Made by a program: the position numbers and the translations under genes
Origin: Chrysomallon squamiferum
Taxonomy: Eukaryota > Mollusca > Gastropoda > Neomphalida > Peltospiridae
Length of the DNA: 64,000 bases
NCBI GenBank assembly: GCA_012295275.1
Contig: CM022676.1
Span: forward strand, 2,738,369-2,802,368
Direction: 5' to 3'
Notes under the pieces: model-generated
Told to the model about the DNA's origin: nothing
Database searches by the model: none
The model's input: the letters and a program-made list of their open reading frames with translations, nothing else
Part shown: positions 14,041-24,600 of the stretch, in pieces
Numbering within the stretch: the first letter of the stretch is position 1
Layout: every line of letters begins with the position of its first letter

Positions 14041-15270
14041 CAAACCATTGTTATGTTATATTCTACGTATAATAAAATTGTTTTAAAAAGGCACCTGAAT
14101 TGAAATGATTTAATGGAAGAAAATAGCAGCGACTATAACGTTGTTATGTCCAGTTTCAACTTGTTAATCTGTATGTTTTGCCATTTGTTGTAGAACTCTG
14201 CTTATTGGATTACGTAATTGATCATTTTGTTTTTTGTTTTAGGAACCACATACGTAGAAGTTACCACTGAAATTCAAGTAAGTTTAATTTTGTTTGTAAC
14301 AAGTAGACTTTGATTTCTGTTTCGGGTGAGCACATTTAGTATATTTTACATTTAGTGTAATTTGATTGTGCTAACGAACAACGTCGTTTATATTGTGAAA
14401 CAGATACTGAGACGCTGAAATTGTGATCCATTTTTATTCATTAAGTTTACTTACAAATAGTTTATATCTAATGAAATACAAATCACTTAGATGATGCGAT
14501 CAAAACGACATTATTTTTTATCAAATAAACACTCTTGAGAAATGTATTCATTTAACTCAAAAAGGTTCAGTTCAATTCGCAGTCCAATAATGTGACTATC
14601 AATAAATAACAATTAACACTTATCGTAAATCTTGATTCTATTTGTAATAATAGCTTTTCTGTTGCTGTTTTGCAATATTTTATTTTAATTTTGTCTTATT
14701 TCATGCTGATGAGGTAACAGATTGGCTTAATCATTTATAAATACCACTGAAACTGAAATTGTCATGAGTGTTTAATTTATTTGATTATGACATAAGATTC
14801 GTTATAATATAGACTTTTATCTTCTGTCTGTCTGTGTGTCTCTCAGTCTGTCTGTCTGTCTCTCCATCCATGTATCTATATATCAGTCTATCTATCTATC
14901 TATCTATCTATGTATGTATGTATGTATGTATTATAATAGATTGAATCTATATAATCTATCTATCACTATAATTAAATAAAAGTACTTAATCAATACCATG
15001 AAAATAACATAACGAAAACAATATTTCTGCAATTTATCTAAATCATTTTTAAAATATACTTGAACATTTTAATCTTCGCCACGAATTCCAACGTACATCT
15101 TTTTGTTTTACAGTCACATAGTGTGTCTAATACGTTGAACATGTTGACTTGCCTCATTATCATGTATTATTGAATTAGGTGAACCGGCTATTTCCAAGCC
15201 CACAGATGCCGTACCTGCTGTTCACTCAGTCTGTTCCATGCTACTCGTGGTAGTCGGCGTTGTCATCTTC
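14041..15270 (+). pseudogene. 3' remnant of an Ig-type membrane gene (upstream paralogue)
   Basis: 14041-14215 matches 19076-19250 closely (shared 'ctgaattgaaatgattta' and 'gcttattggattacgtaa'), so this is a second copy of the same gene. Two exon candidates follow. 14243-14277 has a T-rich tract and AG in front, a GTAAGT donor behind, and encodes TTYVEVTTEIQ. About 15179-15268 encodes EPAISKPTDAVPAVHS and then a hydrophobic stretch (MLLVVVGVVIFV), like a membrane segment, with an in-frame TAA overlapping a GTAAGT donor. The end phase of the first exon does not match the start phase of the second, so an exon may be missing or one call is wrong. Signal-peptide and Ig exons are absent: the minisatellite begins about 50 bp downstream of where the second Ig exon would end. 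Confidence 0.55.
14823..14932. repeat. Microsatellite: TCTG, then TCTA, then TGTA
   Basis: A compound tetranucleotide tract whose unit changes along its length from TCTG to TCTA to TGTA. Confidence 0.9.
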
Positions 15271-16217
15271 GTGTAAGTCTACTTACTCTCTGTCTGTGTG
15301 TCTGTCCTACATATCTTCCTTCACTGAGCTCTCTCTGGTTGCTTTTTCACGACCCTTCAAACAATTACTTTAAGAAAACCGGCACCATTTGAAACTCTCG
15401 TCCAGCCAACGTTAATCTATTGTGAACAAACCCCTGAGTGATTCGGATGAGCACTGTAATTGTGTTACTATATATCTGTATTGCAGTCTTCTCTCTTAAG
15501 TAATCCTATAGTTTATGAGAATTAAAAAACACTTTCACAGAAGAATACCCCCACTAGCAAATTCACTGAAAGAAAGCCTGAATATTTATTACTACTGAGT
15601 ATTTATATATTTCAAAAATAAATTATATAATGAAACCGTCTGAATATGTGTATTAGTTTTCTGCAGCATCAATCAGATAACATCGCATGTACCTGACACA
15701 GATACCTGATAAAGATACTCAGCTATAAATATAAAACAACCACTATAAACTATAAATGACACCCAACACTGCACTTATACAAAATAAAGGGAACAACAAA
15801 TGAGCGCAATCAATAAAGAAAAAAAAAAAAACGAATTGTTTTGAAAGCTTCCTCAAGAATTATTTTACGAATTGTTTTAAAAGCTTCGTCGACAGTTATT
15901 TCCCCTTTCATGTTCTTATCATTCTTCAGTGTGTTGGTTATTTTGTTTAACAGAATATATTAACTTCTTAATTTATTAACTCTTTACCAATCTTATTAGA
16001 GATTTAATTCGTGCTTAAATTAGATTAAACGCACTGCTTTAATTATTCAACTAGCTAACGTAATATTCTACCCTTATAACCTTCTGAATTTTAAATAAAA
16101 TATCAAGCTACTAAAATGAAAGCAGCCTTTATTTATATGAATTAATAAAATCTTACTTTTAATATTTTTATACTATAAGTACCTGTGAAGTGCATTTACT
16201 TTATTTATTTATTTATT

Positions 16218-16283
<66 letters not shown>

Positions 16284-16790
16284 TTCATTGTTATTGTTGT
16301 TTAATAAATTTAATCTTAAAGTCTATTTAAATGTGAAATGTTTTACAAAGGATTGTGAGATAGTTATTTATAATTAGACAGGAAAATCTTTAACAGTGGA
16401 CAAAAGTAATTATTTATAATATTTATAAAGCATAAATAGATTATATGTTCTAAATTCTGTTTTCTTCTCTTTCTCCTTTCTTATACTTTCTTCTCCCCTT
16501 CCATTTGTGTATTCCCTCTTTCATTTTCATGTTATTTCGTATCTGCTTTCTTCCAGTGCTTGACTAGCGCCTTGTATTTAAAATAAAACAATAACATCTC
16601 CTGTTGACTGTGCAACAACTGTCTCGATATGTGCAGACCATTCAACAGTTTATAAAGATTATTTACAAAAAAACTAAGTCATTATTTTATTTGTTAAAAA
16701 ACTTAGACTAGTCAGAGGGTATAGTTTCTTTATATCACCGGTCACATGACCCGAATTTTCCGGTATTTTTCCGTTTTCTTAGATTTTTTT
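15271..16790. other. Intergenic AT-rich sequence
   Basis: No exon could be supported here. The stretch contains a (TTTA)n-(TTA)n microsatellite at 16201-16284 and scattered A/T runs. It separates the 3' remnant of the upstream Ig paralogue from the signal-peptide exon of the next gene. Confidence 0.6.
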
Positions 16791-16793
16791 AAC

Positions 16794-16852
16794 CATGTCC
16801 ACAGAATCACTGTTATTTTATTAACAAGTTTAACATTGACTTCAACTGGTTT
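16794..16852 (+). pseudogene. Decayed duplicate of the signal-peptide exon
   Basis: This 50-60 bp segment is nearly identical to 16990-17049 ('gttattttattaacaagttt', then 'aacattgacttcaactgg'). It encodes the same hydrophobic stretch (TVILLTSLTLTSTG). The start codon is lost (ATC where the intact copy has ATG) and the splice donor is lost (GGTTTCT where the intact copy has GGTGAGT). It is probably a dead tandem copy of the leader exon. Confidence 0.6.
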
Positions 16853-17006
16853 CTTTTTGTTTGTTTATGTCTTAATAACTATAACACTTGTTTCACATGA
16901 TGTCGATGAGACGATGAAGTTTTTATAAATCCGGTTTCTGAACTGATTTCCGTTTTTCTGTTAGTGTTGTTTTTCATTTACCTTGATTCGACCATGTCCA
17001 CAATCA

Positions 17007-17049
17007 ATGACTGTTATTTTATTAACAAGTTTAACATTGACTTCAACTG
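17007..17049 (+). CDS. Signal-peptide exon of a two-Ig-domain protein
   Basis: ATG at 17007 begins MTVILLTSLTLTSTG, a short hydrophobic leader that ends with small residues suited to signal peptidase. The exon ends at a GTGAGT donor after one base of a codon (phase 1). The next recognisable exon, at 17823, needs exactly that phase. Joining them gives leader plus EAAKLTISPRP, a natural start for an Ig domain. The other ATG, at 16994, reads MSTINDCYF in another frame, is not hydrophobic and soon meets a stop, so I chose 17007. Leader and first Ig domain are separated by a 773-bp intron, a common layout in animal Ig genes. Confidence 0.7.
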
Positions 17050-17822
17050 GTGAGTTTTACTTAATTTGTTTTTGTTTAGCTGTAAATAAAAGTCTTCAGT
17101 TTTGAAGTATTTTATAAACAGGTTTATAAGTGATTTTTAGTTTGGATAAGTGCAGTGTTTGGTTTCATATATTTATAGTTCTTGAGTTGTTGTTTTTTAT
17201 TTGTAACTGATTACCTTTATCAAAATATAGCTGCTTCATGTACATGCGATGTTATCTGACTGATATTGCAGTATATTTATACCTACATTCAGACCGTTAC
17301 ATTATATACTTTATTTTTGAAATATATATGAAATCTACTTGTATTGTGTGCATGGCTGTGTCTCTCTCTCTGTCTGCCTGTCTGTCTGTACTGCTCTCTA
17401 TCTGAGTGTATCCGTGTGTTTGAAAATATAATCATATTACTCCCGTCAATTATACTTTCCTCTTAAATACTATGTTTTTATTTACATTTTATTTCGAAAA
17501 ATGTTCTTATTCTATTATTAATCTTTTGCATTTTAAATAATCTCTTGAGAATATTATTGTTTCATTTTTTTGTATTTCAAACTTAGTGGTTTAAATTTAT
17601 TTAAATACATTACTAATCTATTATTCTATGAATTTGACATAGACTAATTCTTCAATTTCGATGAAATATTTGAAATATAGAAGCAAACTCATTAAATTAA
17701 AATTAATGTTTTCTTCTGATTTATATGATAAACGTATTCTGCAGATTAAGAAATATATAAGATTGACAATGGAAACGTTTACTACATTTTTGAGTTATTT
17801 CATTGTACATGTGTACTTACAG

Positions 17823-18226
17823 GTGAAGCCGCAAAACTGACAATCAGCCCACGTCCTGTTTATGAAGGAGTTCCCGTGACAGTCATATGTAGTCTTGGTA
17901 ACATTATCAGTGAGGTTGATATACTTACTTCTGTATCAGTGAGCAGAAGACTTCTCAGCAATCGCAGTACTAGTGTTATGATAGCTTCTGCTATCACTCT
18001 AAAGAATGGAGGTAAAGCTGGTTTAAAAGATGTAAACAACTTTGTATCTAGAGCGACAGTGACAGGAAAGTCTGACAACAATGACAAATCAGGATCTTTT
18101 ATCCAGGTTCAACTGACAGGAATGACTTGCAGTGATTCAGGAGAATATTTATGTGTAATTGGTTATAACACACTTCATGGTAATCCAGATACCTCTCTGA
18201 AAGTTCTGAAAACATCACCATTCTAA
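17823..18226 (+). CDS. First Ig-like domain exon, with a stop at its 3' edge
   Basis: The exon follows a CAG acceptor and opens in phase 1. It encodes one V-type Ig fold: TVIC supplies the B-strand cysteine (residue 37 counted from the leader), and SDSGEYLC supplies the F-strand cysteine (residue 125) in the usual D-x-G-x-Y-x-C setting. An extra cysteine sits at residue 117. The usual core Trp is not obvious. The reading frame ends KTSPF and then TAA at 18224-18226, directly in front of a good donor (GTAAGT at 18227). Use of that donor would keep the stop in the exon and give phase 0, which does not fit the next exon (phase 1). Either the gene is damaged here, or a secreted one-domain form ends here, or the assembly has an indel. 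The family (cell-surface or secreted Ig receptor) is clear; its specific name is not. Confidence 0.75.
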
Positions 18227-18598
18227 GTAAGTGAAAACATGATTTATTTTTATGAGTTGTCGTGCATTTAGAGAATTTCATTTCTTGTGTTGTTGATTAT
18301 ATAACACTACCAACGAAAGTAAGTTAAAGCTTGGTTTTATATAATATTAGTTGTCGACGTATTTGGGTGAATTCACTTCTTTTATTACTGATTATACAAC
18401 ATTACTAGAGAAAGTAAGTGAAGATGCCATTTCAAATAAATGAAATGTTTATGTGATTTATGTCTCCTATTTGTACTTGTGTAAAAATATCTAAGTAAAT
18501 AAGCGAGAAAGAAAATGTTCAACAGAAACAATTACTTTTCAAAATTAGTCGAAAAAAGTATATTTGTATATAATACAAATTTCGTCTAAGTATCTAAC

Positions 18599-18602
<4 letters not shown>

Positions 18603-18635
<33 letters not shown>
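18603..18635. repeat. (TA)n microsatellite in the Ig intron
   Basis: A run of about 16 TA dinucleotides in the intron between the two Ig exons. Confidence 0.95.
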
Positions 18636-18637
<2 letters not shown>

Positions 18638-18691
18638 AACTAAATTACAGAAAAAAGCAGTGTTTATTTATTTCTTGTTTTTATATTTCAG

Positions 18692-19024
18692 CAAAGCCAG
18701 GTGATATTGAAATGATCGTTACACCAAGAAAGGAGTTCAGCCCCTATGTTGTCAGTGAAACTGTAGAGTTCAGGTGTAATGGAAATGTTGGTAACCCAGC
18801 ACAGTCCTGGTCGTGGCAGTGGAAGTACGCTGCTGACATGCAGTGGATGCCGTACCCAAACACAGACAGAATCAAAGATGACCCACCTACACTATCTGGG
18901 TGTGAGAACAGAGGAAGTTCTGTTTTAAATCACACTGTATCTCTCACTGACAACGCACGAATGTTCAGATGCATTGTGGGTAACACTGAGTTGTATTCTG
19001 CAAACTTTACCATCAATACTGAAA
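18692..19024 (+). CDS. Second Ig-like domain exon
   Basis: This 333-nt exon lies between a TTTCAG acceptor and a GTAAGA donor and is symmetric class 1-1, as usual for shuffled Ig modules. It encodes 110 residues. VEFRC holds the first disulphide cysteine (residue 28 of the exon), SWSWQW the core tryptophans, and NARMFRC the second cysteine (residue 93). A third cysteine is at residue 70 (LSGC). NHT and NFT are N-glycosylation sequons, which fits an extracellular location. The frame is open throughout, with no damage visible. Its end phase matches the membrane exon at 20393. Ligand and biological role cannot be read from the sequence; innate recognition or adhesion would both be plausible. Confidence 0.8.
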
Positions 19025-20392
19025 GTAAGATTTCAATTTATTTGGTTTTAGAATGAAAATCATTGCTGTATAAGGAAACCATTGTTATATGTAACGTATA
19101 ACAACATTGTTTTAAGAAGGCAACTGAATTGAAATGATTTAACGGAAGAAAACGACAGTCATCATGTTGATGTTATGTCCTGTTTTAATTTGCTAATCTC
19201 CATGTTTTGTCATTTCTTGTAGAAGCCAGCTTATTGGATTACGTAAATAATGATTTATTATCTTTCAGTCACCCAACACGAATAGGCTACTTGATGTGTT
19301 GAAACACACACTATGAACAGTCAGTGTATTACCACTGCACTCAAGTCTATTGTGTTACTTTCTTTCCATTTTTCTGTTAATCACTGCAGCTAAGCATCTT
19401 TCTGCAGTATGCAGGTTTCATTTCATCTATGCACTTCTGCATGTGTTTCTGTTTTCCTGTTTGTTTGTGTGCTGTATCAATATAAAAGTAATAATTATTT
19501 TATTTCTAAATCTCATGTTTCTTTTTTATAAATGATAAGTACCGTCTTGTTTATGTATAAACAATGTTAATACTGACTCATTTCAGTTTAAAATGTAACT
19601 CGAACGTACCAGGAGAGTAGATCATACAGAATTATATTTCAATTGATGCTGACTTATAAATAATATCATACAAATGACTCTAATTATTGCTGTGTTATTC
19701 ATCGGGTAAAGATTATTGTGAAATGACGGATTTATATTTGTGTAGTGTTTTAATCGTGCACTATTATGTATGTTACAACATAAACATTTTAACATTTACC
19801 TCAGCAAGTAAAATAATTTTCATAATTGTTTATTTCTCAACATTTTTTTTGTGTTTTTGTATTACAGAAAAGCTCATCAAACGAGGAAGTATATTTGTAA
19901 ATTTTCCCATGTTAATTTTTAAATTTTATTATTATTATTATTTTTCTTTTTATATAGATATTATGTTTATTTTACACTGAAAGTAAGTCTTGGTATTAAT
20001 AGTAATATGAAATTTTTGTATTTTTAGTCTGCATTATAGATACTACGATATTTTTATTTTATGATATTTGATGCCGATATCTTTACAAGTTTGAAACTCG
20101 TGGTTTATACTGCTTTGTAAGCTTGATAAGATTTAGATGTAATAATGAGGATAGCTATAAAAATATAGATAATACACACTATATATGTAATGTCTTAAAT
20201 AATTATTTTCTCAACACATCTTTACAGTAAAGTTGACTGTGTTTACCTTGAAGTTGAAAATTAATTTGAATACACGGACTAAACAATTATATCAGTCAAT
20301 TATTGTGATAGTATATTCGATGTAATCATGGATGATATTGACTTGGTTTATAATCATTAATTATAGGAACATATTTAACGTTGCCTTCCAAG
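19025..20392. other. Intron of the Ig gene with a decayed juxtamembrane exon
   Basis: 19076-19250 is homologous to 14041-14215. At the matching place to the exon at 14243 there is a CAG acceptor and a weakly similar start at 19269, but it reads TQHE and then TAG (19283-19285). This looks like a dead version of the upstream paralogue's small exon. The ORFs at 19350-19535 and 19687-19980 are hydrophobic low-complexity translations without splice support and are not called. Confidence 0.5.
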
Positions 20393-20834
20393 CCAGTGTC
20401 ACATCGACTGTAAAAGAAAATATCATCGATTGTGAATGTAACAAAACTGCTGTAACTGCCATTGCTGTAGTTATAATTGATTTTCTAACATTACCATTGA
20501 AAATAAGAGAAGGCGTGATTTTTATGTATTGGTAATTAATCTTCAAACAATATGTCTGGGAACCATGGAAGTGATGAAGATAATGAAAGTTCTGAAGATT
20601 ACTCATATAATCAGACAAATGTAAAACCTGCGAATCAACCCAGTCAGTAAAGATGTCTGTGAAGAACACACAAGATCTGAAGTTTGTCAACAGTCAGTCA
20701 CTGATTCACTGAATAAAACTGACGTGAGCAACAATACAGCAGAGAGCCAACATCCAACCAGACAGAATCACAATAATGTTGATCAACAGAAAACAAAACA
20801 TATTACTACTATTGATGTGAAAATCAAATTATAA
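20393..20834 (+). CDS. Membrane-span and cytoplasmic-tail exon of the Ig gene (frame-broken)
   Basis: An AG at 20391-20392 opens phase 1, which fits the donor of the second Ig exon. The frame reads SVTSTVKENIIDCECNKT and then a hydrophobic span (AVTAIAVVIIDFLTLPL) with basic KIR behind it, a likely transmembrane helix and stop-transfer. This frame ends at the TAA at 20533. An acidic, hydrophilic tail-like sequence (NHGSDEDNESSEDYSYNQ) then runs in another frame to the TAA at 20648. From about 20640 a third frame is open to the TAA at 20832 (KDVCEEHTRSEVCQQ onward). Three adjoining open, tail-like segments in three frames suggest one tail broken by two small indels, through decay or assembly error. 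AATAAA at 21022 is a possible polyadenylation signal. Confidence 0.5.
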
Positions 20835-21121
20835 ACAAATGAAGTAGTTTCAAAATTAATTTCTTTTTTATTCCAGACTTTTTTTTTTCTTCAGCTCAGT
20901 ACACTTAGCTACGTTCTTCATTATTTCAGATAATTTCTAGATGCCAGTGATTGTTTGTGGATTCTGCTTAACTAATCAAGGAATAGCTTTATTTCTATCT
21001 TCTAATTCTGATATAGCAAAAAATAAAAGCTTTAAAAAGAAGTTTATACTATGTTGACTGTTTTAGTTCCACACTGAGTAATATGCTTATTAACATAGAT
21101 AAAGTTACAGCTTAATGCCTG

Positions 21122-21126
<5 letters not shown>

Positions 21127-21178
<52 letters not shown>
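21127..21178. repeat. (CA)26 microsatellite
   Basis: A pure CA run about 52 bp long, in sequence downstream of the Ig gene. The rest of 20840-21410 shows no gene. Confidence 0.95.
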
Positions 21179-21181
<3 letters not shown>

Positions 21182-21410
21182 AGTGACATAAATGCAAATC
21201 TGCTTTTTTATTTTACTTAAAAACCTTTTATAAAACTTTTTAACAGTTTTGAATATAATGTTTGCAGTAAGAACTTCCATGACAGATTAAAATATATTAA
21301 ATAAAATTGTGAAAAACTTTGAAACAAATTTATTTTCTCTTTCATTCTTTCTTTCCTTCTTCAATAGATGATAGAGCATCACTATTACTATTATATACCT
21401 GGTTTTTATA

Positions 21411-21610
21411 NNNNNNNNNNNNNNNNNNNNNNNNNNNNNNNNNNNNNNNNNNNNNNNNNNNNNNNNNNNNNNNNNNNNNNNNNNNNNNNNNNNNNNNNNN
21501 NNNNNNNNNNNNNNNNNNNNNNNNNNNNNNNNNNNNNNNNNNNNNNNNNNNNNNNNNNNNNNNNNNNNNNNNNNNNNNNNNNNNNNNNNNNNNNNNNNNN
21601 NNNNNNNNNN
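21411..21610. other. Assembly gap of 200 N
   Basis: Exactly 200 N, which suggests a fixed-size scaffolding gap and not a measured distance. Non-satellite sequence lies to the left; satellite begins at once on the right. Confidence 0.98.
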
Positions 21611-24600
21611 AAACAAATAAAGAACGACTTTGAAAGTTTAAAACGATCTAAGGCTTAGTGAGTACATCTCACGTAAGGGACCTAACTCTAATCGATATGA
21701 TTTATTTCTTTGCTTTGTTTATATATATACAGACAGAAAGACACACGCACACACACACACTTACACAGAGAAAAACCTCTGGTACTGAATCATTATACAA
21801 TGGTAAAAGGATCAAAATTCAATTAATTAAATATAGCCAGAAAATTTGAAAATAAATAAATTTCAGAATATTAATAAATACAAAAAGAAATAATAAATAC
21901 TGATATTAAAAAGCCGAATGTATCAAATGACACAAAAAATTATTTTTATTTACTGATTTTTTAATTATAACAACAATAAGCAAAGTAGACAGGATAGAAT
22001 AAACAAGTAACTAAACAAATAAAGAACGACTTTGAAAGTTTAAAACGATCGAAGGCTTAGTGAGTACATCTCACCTATGAGACCTCACTCTAAAATATAT
22101 TTGTGAACACATATCACTAAAGGGAGATAAGTCTAATCGACATAATTTTTACTTCGCTTAGTGAGTACATCTCACGTAAGGGACCTAACTCTAATCGATA
22201 TGATTTTTTCTTTCCTTGGTTTACATATATACAGACAGACAGACGCACCACGACACACACACTTACACAGAGAAAAACCTCTGGTACTGAATGATTATAC
22301 AATTGTAAAAGAAACAAAATTCAATTAATTGAAAATTGCCAGAAAATTTAAAAACAAATACATTTCAGAATATTAATAAATACAAAAAGAAATAATAAAT
22401 ACTGATATTAAAAAACCGATTCTATCAATTGACACAAAAAATTATTATTTTTTACTGATTTTTTAATTATAACAACAATAAGCAAAGTAGACAGGATACA
22501 CAAGAAATAAGTAAGAAAACAAATAAAGAACGACTTTGAAAGTTTAAAACGATCTAAGGCTTAGTTAGTACATCTCACGTAAGGGACCTAACTCTAATCG
22601 ATATGAATTTTTCTTTGCTTTGTTTATATATATACAGACAGACAGACACACCCACACACACACACTTACACAGAGAAAAACCTCTGGTACTGAATGATTA
22701 TACAATTGTAAAAGAATCAAAATTCAATTAATTAAAAATTGACAGAAAATTTAAAAACAAATAAATTTCAGAATATTAATAAATACAAAAAGAAATAATA
22801 AATACTGATATTAAAAAACCGATTCTATCAAATGACACAAAAAATTATTTTATTTACTGATTTTTTAATTATAACAACAATAAGCAAAGTAGACAGGATA
22901 CACAAGAAATAAGTAAGAAAACAAATAAAGAACGACTTTGAAAGTTTAAAACGATCTAAGGCTTAGTGAGTACATCTCACGTAAGGGACCTAACTCTAAT
23001 CGATATGATTTATTTCTTTGCTTTGTTTATATATATACAGACAGAAAGACACACGCACACACACACACTTACACAGAGAAAAACCTCTGGTACTGAATCA
23101 TTATACAATGGTAAAAGGATCAAAATTCAATTAATTAAATATAGCCAGAAAATTTGAAAATAAATAAATTTCAGAATATTAATAAATACAAAAAGAAATA
23201 ATAAATACTGATATTAAAAAGCCGAATGTATCAAATGACACAAAAAATTATTTTTATTTACTGATTTTTTAATTATAACAACAATAAGCAAAGTAGACAG
23301 GATAGAATAAACAAGTAACTAAACAAATAAAGAACGACTTTGAAAGTTTAAAACGATCGAAGGCTTAGTGAGTACATCTCACCTATGAGACCTCACTCTA
23401 AAATATATTTGTGAACACATATCACTAAAGGGAGATAAGTCTAATCGACATAATTTTTACTTCGCTTAGTGAGTACATCTCACGTAAGGGACCTAACTCT
23501 AATCGATATGATTTTTTTCTTTCCTTGGTTTATATATATACAGACAGACAGACACACCCACACACACACACTTACACAGAGAAAAACCTCTGGTACTGAA
23601 TGATTATACAATTGTAAAAGAAACAAAATTCAATTAATTGAAAATTGCCAGAAAATTTAAAAACAAATAAATTTCAGAATATTAATAAATACAAAAAGAA
23701 ATAATAAATACTGATATTAAAAAAACCGATTCTATCAATTGACACAAAAATTATTATTTTTTACTGATTTTTTAATTATAACAACAATAAGCAAAGTAGA
23801 CAGGATACACAACAAATAAGTAAGAAAACAAATAAAGAACGACTTTGAAAGTTTAAAACGATCGAAGGCTTAGTGAGTACATCTCACGTAAGGGACCTAA
23901 CTCTAATCGATATGAATTTTTCTTTGCTTTGTTTATATATATACAGACAGACAGACACACCCACACACACACACTTACACAGAGAAAAACCTCTGGTACT
24001 GAATGATTATACAATTGTAAAAGAAACAAAATTCAATTAATTAAAAATTGACAGAAAATTTAAAAACAAATAAATTTCAGAATATTAATAAATACAAAAA
24101 GAAATAATAAATACTGATATTAAAAAACCGATTCTATCAAATGACACAAAAAATTATTTTTATTTACTGATTTTTTAATTATAACAACAATAAGAAAAGT
24201 AGACAGGATAGAGTAAATAAATAAGCAAACAATAAAGAACCACTTTAAAACTTTAAAATAATCGAAGACTTAGTGAGTACATCTCACCTATGGGACCTCA
24301 CTCTAATATGTGTTAGTGAACACATATCACTAAAGGGAGATAAGTCTAATCGACATAATTTTTACTTCGCTTAGTGAGTACATCTCACGTAAGGGACCTA
24401 ACTCTAATCGATATGATTTTTTTCTTTGCTTTTTTTTATATATATATATATATACAGACAGAAAGACACACCCACACACACACACTTACACAGAGAAAAA
24501 CCTCTGGTACTGAATGATTATACAATTGTAAAAGAATCAAAATTCAATTAATTAAAAATTGACAGAAAATTTAAAAACAAATAAATTTCAGAATATTAAT

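Noticed and set aside
17860-18281. Minus-strand ORFs opposite the first Ig exon
   Set aside because: They are shadows of the real plus-strand Ig frame, which has splice sites and Ig cysteines.
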